Below, piece after piece: positions 10,912-22,425 of a DNA stretch of 47,838 nt (position 1 is its first letter; every line of letters starts with the position of its first letter). Made by a program: the position numbers and the translations under genes. Under the pieces are notes generated by a model. It did no database searches and was not told the DNA's origin. It was given only the letters and a program-made list of their open reading frames with translations. Where the stretch lies: positions 1-47,838 of the forward strand of contig DF237592.1 of the NCBI GenBank assembly GCA_000708835.1, read 5' to 3'. Source of the DNA: Klebsormidium nitens. Taxonomy: Eukaryota > Streptophyta > Klebsormidiophyceae > Klebsormidiales > Klebsormidiaceae.

Positions 10912-11759
10912 AGAAACTATCGGAAGCTGAGTACTCCGTGTCAGTGAAAGAGCAGATGCCATCTGTTGGCCGGCCAATCCTGCCACGCGCAAGCCGACCT
11001 TCCCGTGCCATGTCCATCTGATTGCTCCTGACATGGATCGGGCAGCTTCAAACAGTTCGCCATTTATAGCCCGTATACGCTGTCCTGATCACATGGTTTG
11101 AAAGCGACCGTCTTGGTCAAGAACATATCTGCATAACCGCGCTTTGAAGCGGCTAGCTGGATTATACAATCATGGATGGTTCGGCCCGGGCCCCAGTCGT
11201 TGTTCGGGTCTGATCATAATTTGGATACAAGGCCGCCGGCCCTGCATGGCGACGGGCCAGGGATGGACTTATGCACACACATCATTGTATGTCGAAGAGC
11301 CAGCTAGCTCAATTTGCGGATCATTGTTGTGACGGCCACTCGGACACAACCAGGTCAATGAGCATCAGTGCACATGTAAAGAGATGACTCTTGGCTGGGG
11401 CTGGCGCCGGCTAGCTCAATGAACTGCGGCATGACGGTCGCCGTCGGTCTCGAGTTTATTCAATCCGCGAGGACTTTGTCATACATATACGCAGCCGGCG
11501 GCTGCTGTGCTTTGCATACCATGCCATGCTAGATGGTCGCATGCATCTATATCGAACATGTGCTTCCACAAAGGTCGATTGTATATGAAGCACTGTCACT
11601 ACTGCAGCATCGCTCTCAAAAGCTTACATCATTGCTACCATAAAACGAAGAAGCAACACGTCTTCTGGTACTGAAGTACACAAGCAGATAGATGCAGACG
11701 AATGTGAACGGGTCTTTACACGAGTTCTGACACAAAGGTAAGGCACCGAAGTTCTTTCA
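10912..11759. other. Intergenic, no supported gene
   Basis: No ORF with protein-like composition is present. The region has GGCCGGC and GCATGC-type palindromic motifs like other intergenic islands of this window (2.3-2.7, 32.5-33.0, 35.8-36.3 and 46.9-47.8 kb). Confidence 0.5.
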
Positions 11760-12330
11760 ACGATTTGAGATATGAACGAGACGGTGACGTTTTCATACGA
11801 AACATCTTAATCGAGGTGTGCTGAGACCAGGCGTTCAATAGTTGTCCTGCCTTCACAGGGTTGTCCCGCTAGTCAATCAGCTCCGAATCAGTTGTAACGT
11901 ATCGATCCTCATCTGGACGTCAGCAGACCTTTCAATCCCACTCACTCCTAAGGGTCTGGTCGATAACTTGTGAATCAAGCATCAGCTACTGATTGCTACG
12001 AAAGGGACGGCCCCTATCTACTACTCCGTCTACGTGGTTAGCTCTCAGACCTTCCATTGATCAGCCAAAGCCAGTTCGTATCTTGACGCCGTCCCCTCTA
12101 CTGATTTACGAGAAGCTTGCGGGATCCCTTGATGGTCGCAGCTGTCGGGAGAAATGAAAAGGTCAGTTGAGAAAACAGAGATTGAACGGCGCCTTGTAAG
12201 GCAATCGCAAATGCCAGTGAGAATGGAAGGACTTCACAGTATCTAGAGGTCGTGAACATTGCGAGGTCTCAAAGCTGCGCTTATGCTGCCAACCAGGGTA
12301 CGTGGCACACGCTTCATTGATTACATCTCA
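11760..12330 (-). repeat. Duplicated 3' flank of the repeat-protein gene, copy B
   Basis: This is the counterpart of 2890-3460. It spans the terminal exon of gene B, the preceding intron and the downstream flank. Similarity is patchy with small indels, so this duplication is older than the 490-bp amplification inside gene A. Confidence 0.75.
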
Positions 12331-15300
12331 CAAGAGTCGTTTTGTAACGAGGACGCTTTGCTCGACTCTTCTCAGCGCTCTGAACATGCATAAAAAGCAC
12401 GATTCAACATGGAGAGGTGCTGCCAAAAGCGGAAGCCGCAAACCAGAGAACACGCCTTTCCGACGGCGCCCTGAGAACCTCACCCAGATAAGCGTCGGTA
12501 TTGTAGCCTCCGAAGGCCTGCAGCCGCCTTCCACCGTTCGAGTTGGACGCTGCACAGCAATCGCGAAGCATCAGAACAAGACAAGCCACGAAGTGCCGTA
12601 CTGACAAGCGCACTTTTGCTCAAAAAAGACGGTTACATCGAGGACGCCAGGTTTTCTAACCATGGAGGACACCCCGAAGTAACGGACGTCCGCGAACCAT
12701 ATGGTCTTTGCTGCAACAAGGTCAATACAGAGTCGCCCAACACGGTTTTCTGATGATCACACGAGCTGCAGAAGCTCGGGGAATCAAAGATTCATCGGAC
12801 AATTGCAAGGCATTAGGTGACATATCTGGGCTACAGGGTACGCGCTGCTTCATCTGTACTGCTCTCAACGCACAGCTTCGAAAATATAGGAACCGTGAAT
12901 AACAGAAAACGATGACGACCAACGTTTGACAGAGGCAGACAAGTCTTGGAAGATGTCCCTTCCAAGCGACAGACATGAATGATGGGCGGCTTCATAAAAA
13001 GCGGTGCCGATTGAATCTTCCTTGGAAGAGTGCAACGAAAGCTGATTATGCGACCAATCTGCAAACCCAGTCAAGCTCACCGGCCTGAGCTTGGTCGATG
13101 GTCGCCCCCTTCGAGCCCTGGATGCTCGCCTGCTCCTCCTGGTTGTTGGTCTGGCTGCCTTTGGCGTGCTTACCACCCGCCTGATTGGCCGCTGCACGAA
13201 CGCCAGCAAGAGACTTCGCTGAGACCGTTGTGGAAGCTTCGACTCCGTTCTGAGCTTTGCTCCCACCGGAAAGGTTGACGAGAATGAAAGTGGACGTGGC
13301 AAAGAGGACGCATTCGGGAAGAGAACTTGAGAACGACAGGGAATAACAGCGGAGCCGATAAGGGCCCCCAAACTGGGGCGAATTTTGCAAGAGACTCCGT
13401 AGACAAATAGCATTAGGCTGGAGGCAGAGTTCACAAGTTTTCGGCTGGAACGGCTTCGACTCAAGCGAGCACGATGTTACTCAAAAATGATTGGCACAGA
13501 GCCATTCTTTGCACGGAATACAGACTGTCATGCTATAGATGCAGAAAGAAGGTGCAAAGACCTCCAAGAGTTCCAAGCGGCCCTCACCGAGCTGTGCTTG
13601 GCCGATGGCCGCCTGTTTCGCGCCCTGGATGCTCGCCTGCTCCGCCTGGTTGTTGGTCTGGCTGCCCCGGGCGCCTTTGCCGCCCGCCTGGTTGAGCGCT
13701 GCACGGACGGAAGGGAGCACAGTCAGCAGCTTGATATATACAGTATTCTGAATGCCTTTTTCCGGTGAGTCTCAAGAAGACGAAAACAATGAAAGTGATT
13801 TACAGAGCAAGTGGAAGCAAATGTATGGTGAGGAGGAAAAAGGGGCTAAGACGTCTGTTGAAGCGGAAGGTCTGTGCGCGAATGCAAAAACGCAAAAGGA
13901 AACGAAACGGAGAAGGCCAGAATGTTTTACACCATGTCAGCGAGGTTGTTGTAAGTGTGTTATGGGTTGCCTGCAAATGTGAACTGGTAATGTTATGAAC
14001 TCGATGAAATGTTGACCGCACTTCTCACCTGCCTGGGCTTGCATAATGGCCGCGTTGGTTGCTGCCTGGATAGAGGCAGCCTCCCCCTGGTTGTTGACCT
14101 GGTCTTTCTTCGAGTTCACGGCTGCAAAAGCAGGGCGCGCCGGCAACAAGCACGTGATCGTCCGCAAATCGATAAGTACAAGCATAAATCTCGATAGAGC
14201 GAAGTGAGAAAACGGACCTACAAACGATCTCAATGATTACTCAACAGCGTGTTGTTTTCTTGGCAAAATTGACTGCAAGAGTTGACACCTGAGGGTTCTG
14301 GCAAGGAGGATCGGCAATCAGCACAGATACGAAAGTGCGCATGCGGAGCAAATCTCTCATCAATCTCCTTCATCAGCAGCTTCTGACATTGTAGCATTCT
14401 TAATTCGGATAAACCAGAAACAATGGCGAAAGGCAGCCGTTGACTTTCATCGACCCCAGTCTATCTTACCGAGCTGTGCTTGGCCGATTGTCGCCCCCTT
14501 TGCGCCCTGGATGCTCGCCTGCTCCGCCTGGTTGTTGGTCTGGCTGCCCAGAACGCCCTTGCCCGCCTGGTTGGCCGCTGCAAAGGCGCAAGCAAGGCTG
14601 CATCGGGGCTTCAGTTCTGTGCTAGCAATGTACACGTTCAACACTCCATCGTACCAGAGGGCAAGAAAGTACGGGAAGCCAGCGAACGACGCTTCCGGGA
14701 GCGACGATTCCGGGAGTCGACTGAAAGGGCAGGATATATACACAGGAAATGTGCAGCAACCGCAAAGGGACGGATCGAGCGGATTTATCAGACAATTAGC
14801 AGTTGCTGACAGGGCCAGCGTGCAATGCAAAAGTACGTGTGCAACAATATCGAAGGATTCGGTGACTGTAGAACAGTCCTTTCTGCATTATGGGGTCGTT
14901 TCCTACCTGCCTGGGCCTGCAGAATGGCGGCGTTCTTGGCTGCCTGGATGGAGGCAGCCTCTGCTTGGTTGTTCACCTGGTTGTTGAGCTGGTTCTTCTT
15001 AGAATTCACGGCTGCACAGAGAAGTAGGACTTTGGCTCGTTGGTGCGGCGCGTGCAAGTTGCAACCAGTCCAGGGACAATCACGATGAAGCCACGAAGTT
15101 TTTTTCGGGCTATGAAATGATCTTTAACTACTCTGCTTACGTTTCTTCCGGTCAAAAAATGAACAAGCAAGTATCCCCACAACAAGGACATTACAAGGAG
15201 TATCAAAACCCGGAGGGTTTTAGAGGCGGCATCCTGTGACTCAATGCTTCGTCGTGAAGTCGGATACTTGTCAGCGTTGTCGTCGAAGAGGAAAGGAATG

Positions 15301-18300
15301 AAGATTGATAGCGGATGAATTTTAATCTCGACGCGTCTTACCGAGCTGCCCTTGGCCGATGGTCGCCCCCTTCGCGCCCTGGATGCTCGCTTGCTCCGCC
15401 TGGTTATTGGTCTGGCTGCCCGAGACGCCCTTGCCCGCCTGGTTGAGCGCTGCACGCACGGAAGCAAAGCACAGAGTCAGGTATTCGTTGGGCAGATTAT
15501 GCACCGGACCTAGCGTATGGGTAAGAGCGGCAAGCCAGCAGAGCGAGCGATAATGTTGGGAATCTACAGAAAGAGAGGATTGGACGGAAAGCAGTCCAGC
15601 GACCGCAGGTGTACGAACCGAGAACCTTTTTGTCGACGTCTGGCAGTCGCTTCTGGCACTTGCTTCACGACCAGCGAATCCTGCGTGACTTATGCGTGCC
15701 AATGCAGATTCTTGCATGAGAACTGGCCCGGTAAAAAGATGAAGTCTCCAATTTCGGCCACGATTCTCACCTGCCTGAGCCTGCAGAATGGCAGCGTTCT
15801 TGGCTGCCTGGATGGAGGCGGCCTCCGCCTGGTTGTTCACCTGGTCTCTTTTCGAATTCACGGCTGCACACAGGGCGCGACACAGTGGGAAGTCAGCAGT
15901 AAGCACGTGTCAATGTTTTAAAGCACGAAGTCACAAGTGTGTTCAAGGAAATTTTATGAGAGTAGCGCCGAAAAAGACCGCTGCAGTGCGGCCACGTCAG
16001 AGATTGTATGAACGAGCATCAAGATTCGGCGAAAGAATGGAAACCGCTCGTGCCTGCTAACTTATTGCTACTTTCTCAAGCATTGGTAGCATCTGATTCA
16101 TACAGAAGTCTTTGTCAAAGACGCGAAGAAGAAGAAGGGACGGGCGGAAGCCAGACGGTGAAGATCCCGACCCCAGTTAAACTTACCGAGCTGCGCTTGG
16201 TCGATGGTCGCCCCCTTCGCGCCCTGGATGCTCGCCTGCTCCGCCTGGTTGTTGGTCTGGCTGCCCGGGAAGCCATGACCGCCCGCCTGGTTGGCCGCTG
16301 CACGCAAGTAAAGCAAGGCCCGGTTGGTGAGCGCGAACCATTCTTGTCCCGCACTCTGATCGTTCCTCTTCGTGACTTTGTGCGAAACTTTACGACTGGA
16401 CAGTATCGAAGCGGGTGGCGAATCGGAACGGATCGTAGCGAAACGGAACGAAGCTTTATAGACTGGTCACGAGAAAGGGATGCTCATTTTACAAAGAGCG
16501 AAATACTCTCAGTCCACAGGCTTCTGAAGTAAAGCTTACGGACGCTCAAAGCGTGTCACGATTCAACCTCACGGTCCTGCGGATAAAACAAAAGGAAAAC
16601 GATCATCAGAACCGGTATGTCGACGGATGTGAGTGATTCGCACCTTCCTGGGCCTGCAGGATGGCGGCGTTTACTGCGGCCTGGATGGACCCGGACTCTG
16701 CCTGGTTGTTGGTCTGCGCCTTCTTGCCCTTCAGGTTGGCGGCTGCAAGGTTTGAAAAAGGACAGCCGTCATTTCTGCAACGAATCTCCGCAAGTCTATG
16801 CAGAGAATCGGCAAATTGCATCTCTTTGCCAGGTTGCGTCCGCGGATCTATTTCTGATGCAGAAAAAGAAGAAATGATGCGGAGAACCGTTCTCAGTTAC
16901 AGCGCGATGCATCTCTCGAAGCTTGATATGTAGTGCAAGTCTTGAAGCAAACCCTTAAGTTTCTCACCGCTCTGGCCTTGAGCGACCGTCGAACCGGGGG
17001 ATCCCTGGATGACTCCCTGGGCACCCTGGTTGTTTGTCTGGGACCCACCCTTGCCGCCCGCCGCATTGAGAGCTGCAAGAGCATCGCAGAGAAAACTTCT
17101 CATTTGTGGGCTACGGATATGAATAATCAGTAGGTCATGCAGAAGAATGCAGTCCTTTGGACTAAACTTACGAAGCTTGCAGCATTCGAAAGGCCCTAAA
17201 ATTCCCGTTCATTATGCTGGATACGAAGAACCAGTGCGTCGACAAAGTCTTCGTTTTGCTTCCTTCTTCCGCAAAATACCTTTCTTCTTCTGAGACAGCC
17301 CAAGAAAAGTTTCTAGGATCGACCTAGCTCTGTGTCTTACCTGCCTGGGCCTGGAGAACGGCGGAGTCCTTAGACCCCTGGATGATTGCTTGCTCCGCCT
17401 GGTTGTTGGTCTGAGATCCTGCTCCATTCGCTTGGTTCGCGCCTGCAAGAGAAGCGACCCGGTTCTGAATAAGTCAATAGCGCCCCTGATGATCTCAGGA
17501 GTGTCAATGGAAGCGAGACTTACTACGCAACGATAGATGGATCGGAATCCTTTCTAACCTGCGCTGAGGCAGAGCAACACAGGCTCTGACCACTCAAAAC
17601 GCTTTCGTCGGTACCTGACCAATCTCAGGATAATCTCCAGAAAACGAAGTAATCGGAGATTCATGCGCAAGGGTTTTGACGACCACATATGATGGAAACA
17701 AAAGGAAGGACACGTGGCACAAGAAAAGCCGCACCCGTCTGTCCCTGGGCGACCGTCGCGCCCTTGCCTCCCTGGATAATGGCCTGCTCCGCCTGGTTGT
17801 TGGTCTGGCTGCCGGTGTTGCCTTTCAGTTGGTTCAGTGCTGAAAAACAAAAAGAAGAGTATCGGGACAAAGGTTGCATGCAGGTGCGGAGCTTTCGTTC
17901 TCGAGACCAGGCGCTTTGGTGAGTGGCAGCGGGACTCTTCAAAAATGAATTGCCAAGAGCCGCAATCCTGTTCTTGAAGACCAGCATTTTTTGGGAGGTT
18001 GCCAGAGAAAGGCGAGGTCAGCATGCAGAGAGTTCGGCAAGCGTTGAATTAGATGAACAACCGAGAGCGGACTCTCCGCCGAACCGGAGCAAGTTCCTCA
18101 GCGCATCAAGGTGACGTGGGATGTCTCACCGGCCTGCGCTTGCGCGATCGCCGCATTGCCGTCTTGAACAATGGCCTGCGCCCCCTGGTTGTTCACCTGA
18201 TCCCGCATGTTGGAAGCTGCAGCCAACCGACACGGCTCATCACACCCAAGAAATACTGCCTCAGGACGGGGCCGCTATCCAAATATAAGCATCAACAAGT

Positions 18301-19813
18301 TTGCTTAATTGGAGCAGATTTTCTTGTCAGGTCATGAGAAGTGGAGACAAGCCTTCTCACCGACTTGGCCTTGCGCTACGGAAGCGGGTCCCGACGAGTC
18401 CTGGATGATCCCCTGAGCCCCCTGGTTGTTGGTCTGAGAACCGGAGCCTTTGTGGCCGGAACCCTGGGGGCCCATCTGGTTCAAGGCTGCAAAACAGAAA
18501 GATCGCAACCGTTTCAGACCTACAAATATCCCTCACCCGAAAAGCATAGCGCAAATGTTGGTGCTCATATTCATGAGGTTGCGCGGACCAGCGAATGAGT
18601 GGTTCATAAGACAGGGACAAGCCACGAAAGAGAATGAGGACAAAAGAGACGGTGAGTGTTTCTCAGACGTAGTCAAATCTAGTCAACGACTCGGCTCTCC
18701 AGAAAGGGAGCGCTCGTGCTGGTCCCTTCTCACCCGCCTGGGCCTGTTCGATGCTGGCGGTGTTGGACCCTTGAATAAGCGCCTGAAGGGCCTGATTATT
18801 CGTCTGAGAGCCTTTGTTTCCGAAGCCCATCTGGTTGAGAGCTGCACAAAGACAGAAACTTCAGTCGTACGAAAGAAGAAAGGTTTTCCAGGCAGAAAAC
18901 AAGCAAGGGAAGGAAGACAGTTTCCCACTCAAGTGGCCGTCGCCGCCAGACGTAGGTGGAATCTGCTTGAAGTATAAACTGCTGATCAGCATCGGAGGAC
19001 TCAATTCTTAAAACTGCATAACAGATTTAGCCAGGACTCAGTACCCTCAATGGTGTCTCAAGCTCACCTGTCTGTGCCTGGTCAATGTGTCCGTTCTTGA
19101 CCAGTTGGAGGAGCGCCAAAGCATCCTGGTTGTTGACTTGACCCCCGCTGGTGCTGCCATCGGCGAGACACTAGAAAAGAAAGGACAAGTTGTCCTGTCA
19201 TGTCCGGGATCTTCAGACAGAATAATGGTAGGCAGGTGTGCCAGGATTTCGGGCTTCGACAAAGAGAAGCAATTCTGTGTTCATCTGCGAGTTCTTTTAG
19301 AAGCATTGAAGTGGGAGACGGTTGGGCTTTATGGTCGAGCGAGAAAATCAGAAAGAAGTTAGCGACCAAGAAGAACTGAGATAAATGTCGTCACGAGGAG
19401 GCAGTTGCAATTGTGCTCAAATAGGGACATCATTCAGAAGATCCCTCGTTTGAAGATCTTAATTGTAGACACATGAAATCACATGATTCCGGTTGGGAAA
19501 GGCGTGCCTAGCATCGACTCAATCCTTACGAATGCAGTACCTTAGAATCCAGTGACAGGACGCAGAGAGACAACCAGCACCAGCATCTCACAGAAAATGG
19601 TGCAATTTTTCCACTCAATCTGCACGGAGACGGAAGTGCTTTTTGTAGAACGTCCAGATTCAGCAGTAATTCGAAGCTGAAACGAAGGAAACGAAGAGGG
19701 ATCGATTAGAAGTAGGAAAACCGCCTTTTGCAAAATGGAGGGGAACTTACCCGAGTCGTCAGGGTGGAGAGCAGCAGCAGCCCGAACAGAGCGAGGAAGA
19801 CCTTTTCAGCCAT
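12098..19813 (-). CDS. Gene B: secreted N/Q/A/G-rich repeat protein, one repeat per exon
   Basis: Nineteen exons in transcript order: 19813-19751, 19170-19068, 18841-18734, 18486-18361, 18216-18130, 17839-17735, 17442-17341, 17072-16968, 16742-16644, 16297-16187, 15863-15771, 15449-15342, 15011-14907, 14577-14470, 14121-14029, 13698-13588, 13191-13081, 12549-12484 and 12141-12098 (stop TAG). Phases agree throughout and sum to about 615 aa. Exon 1 encodes a signal peptide (MAEKVFLALFGLLLLSTLTT). Exons 2-17 each encode one 29-42 residue repeat with an N-N-Q core, an x-I-Q step and a final A-x-[I/V]-x-Q-[A/G]-Q-x-G motif. From exon 3 all repeat exons are phase 1-1. Long repeats contain GSQTNNQAEQASIQG; short repeats contain VNNQAEAASIQAAKNAAI. 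Cys is almost absent and aromatics are rare. The composition and A-x-I-x-Q steps recall curlin-type amyloid or beta-solenoid repeats; a helical Ala-rich structure is the main alternative. A secreted structural or stress-protective role is inference. Confidence 0.75.
12243..12274 (-). other. Alternative terminal exon candidate for gene B
   Basis: After an AG acceptor, 32 bp read in phase 1 as A-LRPRNVHDL and stop (TAG). The matching segment in gene A, 3358-3389, has the same length and reads A-LKPYAGHEP and stop (TAA). The stop position is conserved although about 10 of 32 bases differ. The pyrimidine tract before this acceptor is weak compared with that before 12141, so I prefer the latter as the main terminal exon. 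Confidence 0.3.
13588..16742 (-). repeat. Tandem array of paired short/long repeat exons, ~0.87-kb period
   Basis: Within gene B, S exons start (plus coordinates) at 16644, 15771, 14907 and 14029, and L exons at 16187, 15342, 14470 and 13588. Spacing between like exons is about 845-882 bp. S exons are 93-105 bp and L exons 108-111 bp. The S exon at 14907-15011 has an internal in-frame doubling of an NNQ unit (LNNQVNNQ). This arrangement is best explained by duplication of an exon-pair module together with its introns. Confidence 0.8.
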
Positions 19814-21192
19814 GTTGGAGGATAGACTCTAGTCACGAGCAAGTGGGTGGATGATGAGGCGGAAAGCTCAAGCGGCGCAAAGTCTTGAAATGACGGGGAG
19901 CCAATGCAGGGCGACAGGCACAGGAAAGCCACTGCGCAGGTACAAGGGGCTGCTGCTGGAAGCGAAGGGCTTCTACCTTGGAGCTTTTCGTTTCAGGATG
20001 AGAAACGAATTCTTGTGATTCTTGTGGGCGAGAACTTCAAAGCTGTGCTTTCCGGTGGTTGGAAGATCAGAATTGCAACACAAGGTAGATCAGGGCTCCG
20101 TCCCATTCTAGATTTTGTGATTGGCCTAAGATGACGGTCCATTCCCTTAAAGGAAGGTCAAAGCTCTTCAACCTAGGCAAAGAAATGGTTTGACCTCTCG
20201 TTAATGAGGAAAAGCCTGCAAGAGCGTCAAGAGACTTCGATACATCGGTAAGGCACCTGCATCTGGTGACCAGCTTTTGAAGTTAGGGGGAGATTCTGCG
20301 CTGCCTGTTCTTCGGTGCATGGCGTTGACTGGAAAGAAGTCAAGTATCTTCAAACGTGCGCAGAATGACGCACAAGCAGATCAAGCAGCCGACGTAGTCA
20401 TGAACGGTCAAGCACCCAATGCAGAGCCGCTTGTATTCAAGAGAGTGGTCGTCAGCTTAGCTTGGAGGCCCGGAGTTGCTGCACAGACGCAAGAACGTCG
20501 AAGTCAAACACACCCCAGGCTTTCGACGGGTTCCCGCATACCAGACAGATGATTGTCTTCGCGGCTCGTGGTAGCCTTCTAAGTTGTGACTCGAACAGAA
20601 TGCATGAGAAGTTTGTCTTTGAAAGTCAAGAGCTGATCTAGCACTAACGTCATCAACTACGAAGCCCTGCTGCAAATGTGTGGAACAAAATCCGAGGGCC
20701 TTTCTGCATCATTCGACTTGAGACGCTGTAGGTACTTCCCTGGTACTTCGACATTGAGATTGTTGCGGCTTCTGCCGCTATCTGACAAGCGCGCATGAGT
20801 AAGGCCCGCGTGCATGGAAGCTTTGCTCTCGAAGTGCCGCAATGTTGCAGATTCGTACTGAGTGCACGCACACGCGCATGGACCGATCATCTCGGACCGA
20901 TAAGCAGAAGAAGCAAGCTTGCTTGGTGCAATGTCTGCAGATTCGACTTGAAGCTGCGCAGAGTCAAGCTCGGCCGGATCAAGCCATGGCCTGGCACTCC
21001 TCGCAAAGGCGCGCCTAAGACAGCCAAGTATGAGCATTGAGCAGTCGGACACCGTCACCTGGCACGCCGGCAGCTTGACGTCATTACAGCCGCGCGGCCG
21101 GACACCGTACGCCGCGCGCGCTTACCAGGTCCGTGTCTTCCATGAACGCGCGTGAAAATTGTCAAGGTCATGCTGTGCATGCTGGGTTGCGC
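19814..21192. promoter_or_regulatory. 5' flank of gene B, otherwise featureless intergenic DNA
   Basis: The start of gene B (19813, minus) faces the mTERF gene (plus) across about 2.6 kb. No convincing ORF or recognisable promoter element could be named here; the assignment as promoter region rests only on position. Confidence 0.4.
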
Positions 21193-21398
21193 CACTCCTC
21201 GATAGGGATAAACTTTAATAGTAATAAGGAACTTAAGGTACACGAGTACGGGTGGGGTTAGTTTGGTGGTTAGGGTGGGTTCGGGTGCGGAGCAGGTCAT
21301 TTGTCCTTAGGGTTTTAGTGTTGGTTAAGCCGAGAGATTGAGTACTTCCAGTACCTAAGATCCTTATTACTATTAAAGTTTATGGTTATCACTCCTCG
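21193..21398. mobile_element. 188-bp non-autonomous inverted-repeat element (MITE-like)
   Basis: Terminal inverted repeats of roughly 33-36 bp lie at the two ends of 21202-21389; the core ATAAACTTTAATAGTAATAA is exact on both sides. The element is flanked by the 9-bp direct repeat CACTCCTCG (21193-21201 and 21390-21398), fitting a target-site duplication. Nine-bp duplications are typical of Mutator-like elements, but the terminal sequence does not let me assign a superfamily. The interior is G-rich with TTAGGG-like runs and has no ORF. Confidence 0.7.
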
Positions 21399-22425
21399 TC
21401 TGATCTTTGGCGGCGAGTCGCTCAGTGCCTTCAGGACTCATCAGGAAACGTCCCATCCTGTTGACAGGCGCAGCCGCCTTCACATGCGGCTCTAGAGCTG
21501 ATCAACGAGGCGGAGAACATCTCTGAAGGAAGGGGGAGAAAGCCTGGTAAGGAAGCAGCGGCGCATCTCGCAATGGGTGTGGTAATGGTCTGCATTGGTT
21601 TTTGAAGGTCTGCTATTGGGTGAGAACGCTTTCTCGTCGAAAAGTAAAGATAGTATCTTAGTTGTCAACAAGAACACTTGGAGGTGAGCAGTCAATGTGC
21701 ACGTGTTTGAGGCTGTCAGGAGCTTCTGCTGAGGATGCAGCTCGTGTACTTTGGGTTGGGGATCGCACAAGAAACCGCTAATATGTGGTAGGTGTTATCA
21801 AAGCAAATTAAACGAAGCGAGTGTCTGGCGGCTTGCGATTCTGTATCGAATGTAGTGTCTATCATAGGCGAGGAAGAAGCAGAAAGTGCTGGGTGATCGT
21901 TTATAACACCGCTTTTCAAGCAGGTAGTTGTTTGGGTCATGCCTGCATGTCTCCCAGCGTTGCACATTGTTGTTTTGACGAGTTTTCGCCGTTGCTTTTA
22001 ACAACATTGCGCGCGCACCCACAGTCTGCGGAGCTTGCTCTTCTGCTGGCGTGCAAAATGCCTTACGTTGTCCAAAGTGCTTCAAGTTCAAGACGGGCAG
22101 AGAAATGTCTTGCCGAGCTTTCTTGAATGGGCGCCATGTCTCATCAAAACATCTTGTTGATTTATGCATGCTGGTTAAGATTCTCCTGCTTTCCGGATTC
22201 CAAAAGACCCTTTGGTCAGAATGATGGATGTGACGCTGCTACCGAGTTTTGAATCTGCGTATACCTTGCCTTGGAGTGCTCCACTGTTTGCCTTTACTGA
22301 TTTACTTTGTACCGCTGTTTCCTACTCATGGTGAAGCTGGTGGGTAATGTGCACAAGCAGGCGTAAGGAGGAGCTCTTACAAGGAACTGATTAAGACACT
22401 TGAGCTGGACCTATGTGTTTTGCAG
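21399..22425. other. Region upstream of mTERF, possible missing 5' exon
   Basis: No ORF here can be supported. Because the mTERF frame begins directly after a splice acceptor (TTTTGCAG ending at 22425), a first exon carrying the transit peptide may lie in this stretch, but I could not identify it. Confidence 0.35.

Noticed and set aside
12722-12976. Possible additional gene B exon in the 12549-13081 intron
   Set aside because: AG/GT signals exist, but no phase 1-1 frame with repeat-like sequence was found.
12865-13464. Long minus-strand ORF with Ser/Arg-rich translation
   Set aside because: It is an out-of-phase read-through of repeat exon 13081-13191 and its introns; the same kind of shadow ORF occurs over most repeat exons.
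19542-19733. Possible extra exon of gene B (LRITAESGRSTKSTSVS)
   Set aside because: It has an acceptor and donor, but its phase does not fit exon 19068-19170, while exon 1 joins that exon directly in phase 0.
20657-21058. 133-codon minus ORF upstream of gene B
   Set aside because: Composition is not protein-like, there are no splice or family signals, and it overlaps other chance ORFs.
21241-21290. Telomere-like TTAGGG runs
   Set aside because: They are degenerate and lie inside the inverted-repeat element, so an internal telomere is not supported.
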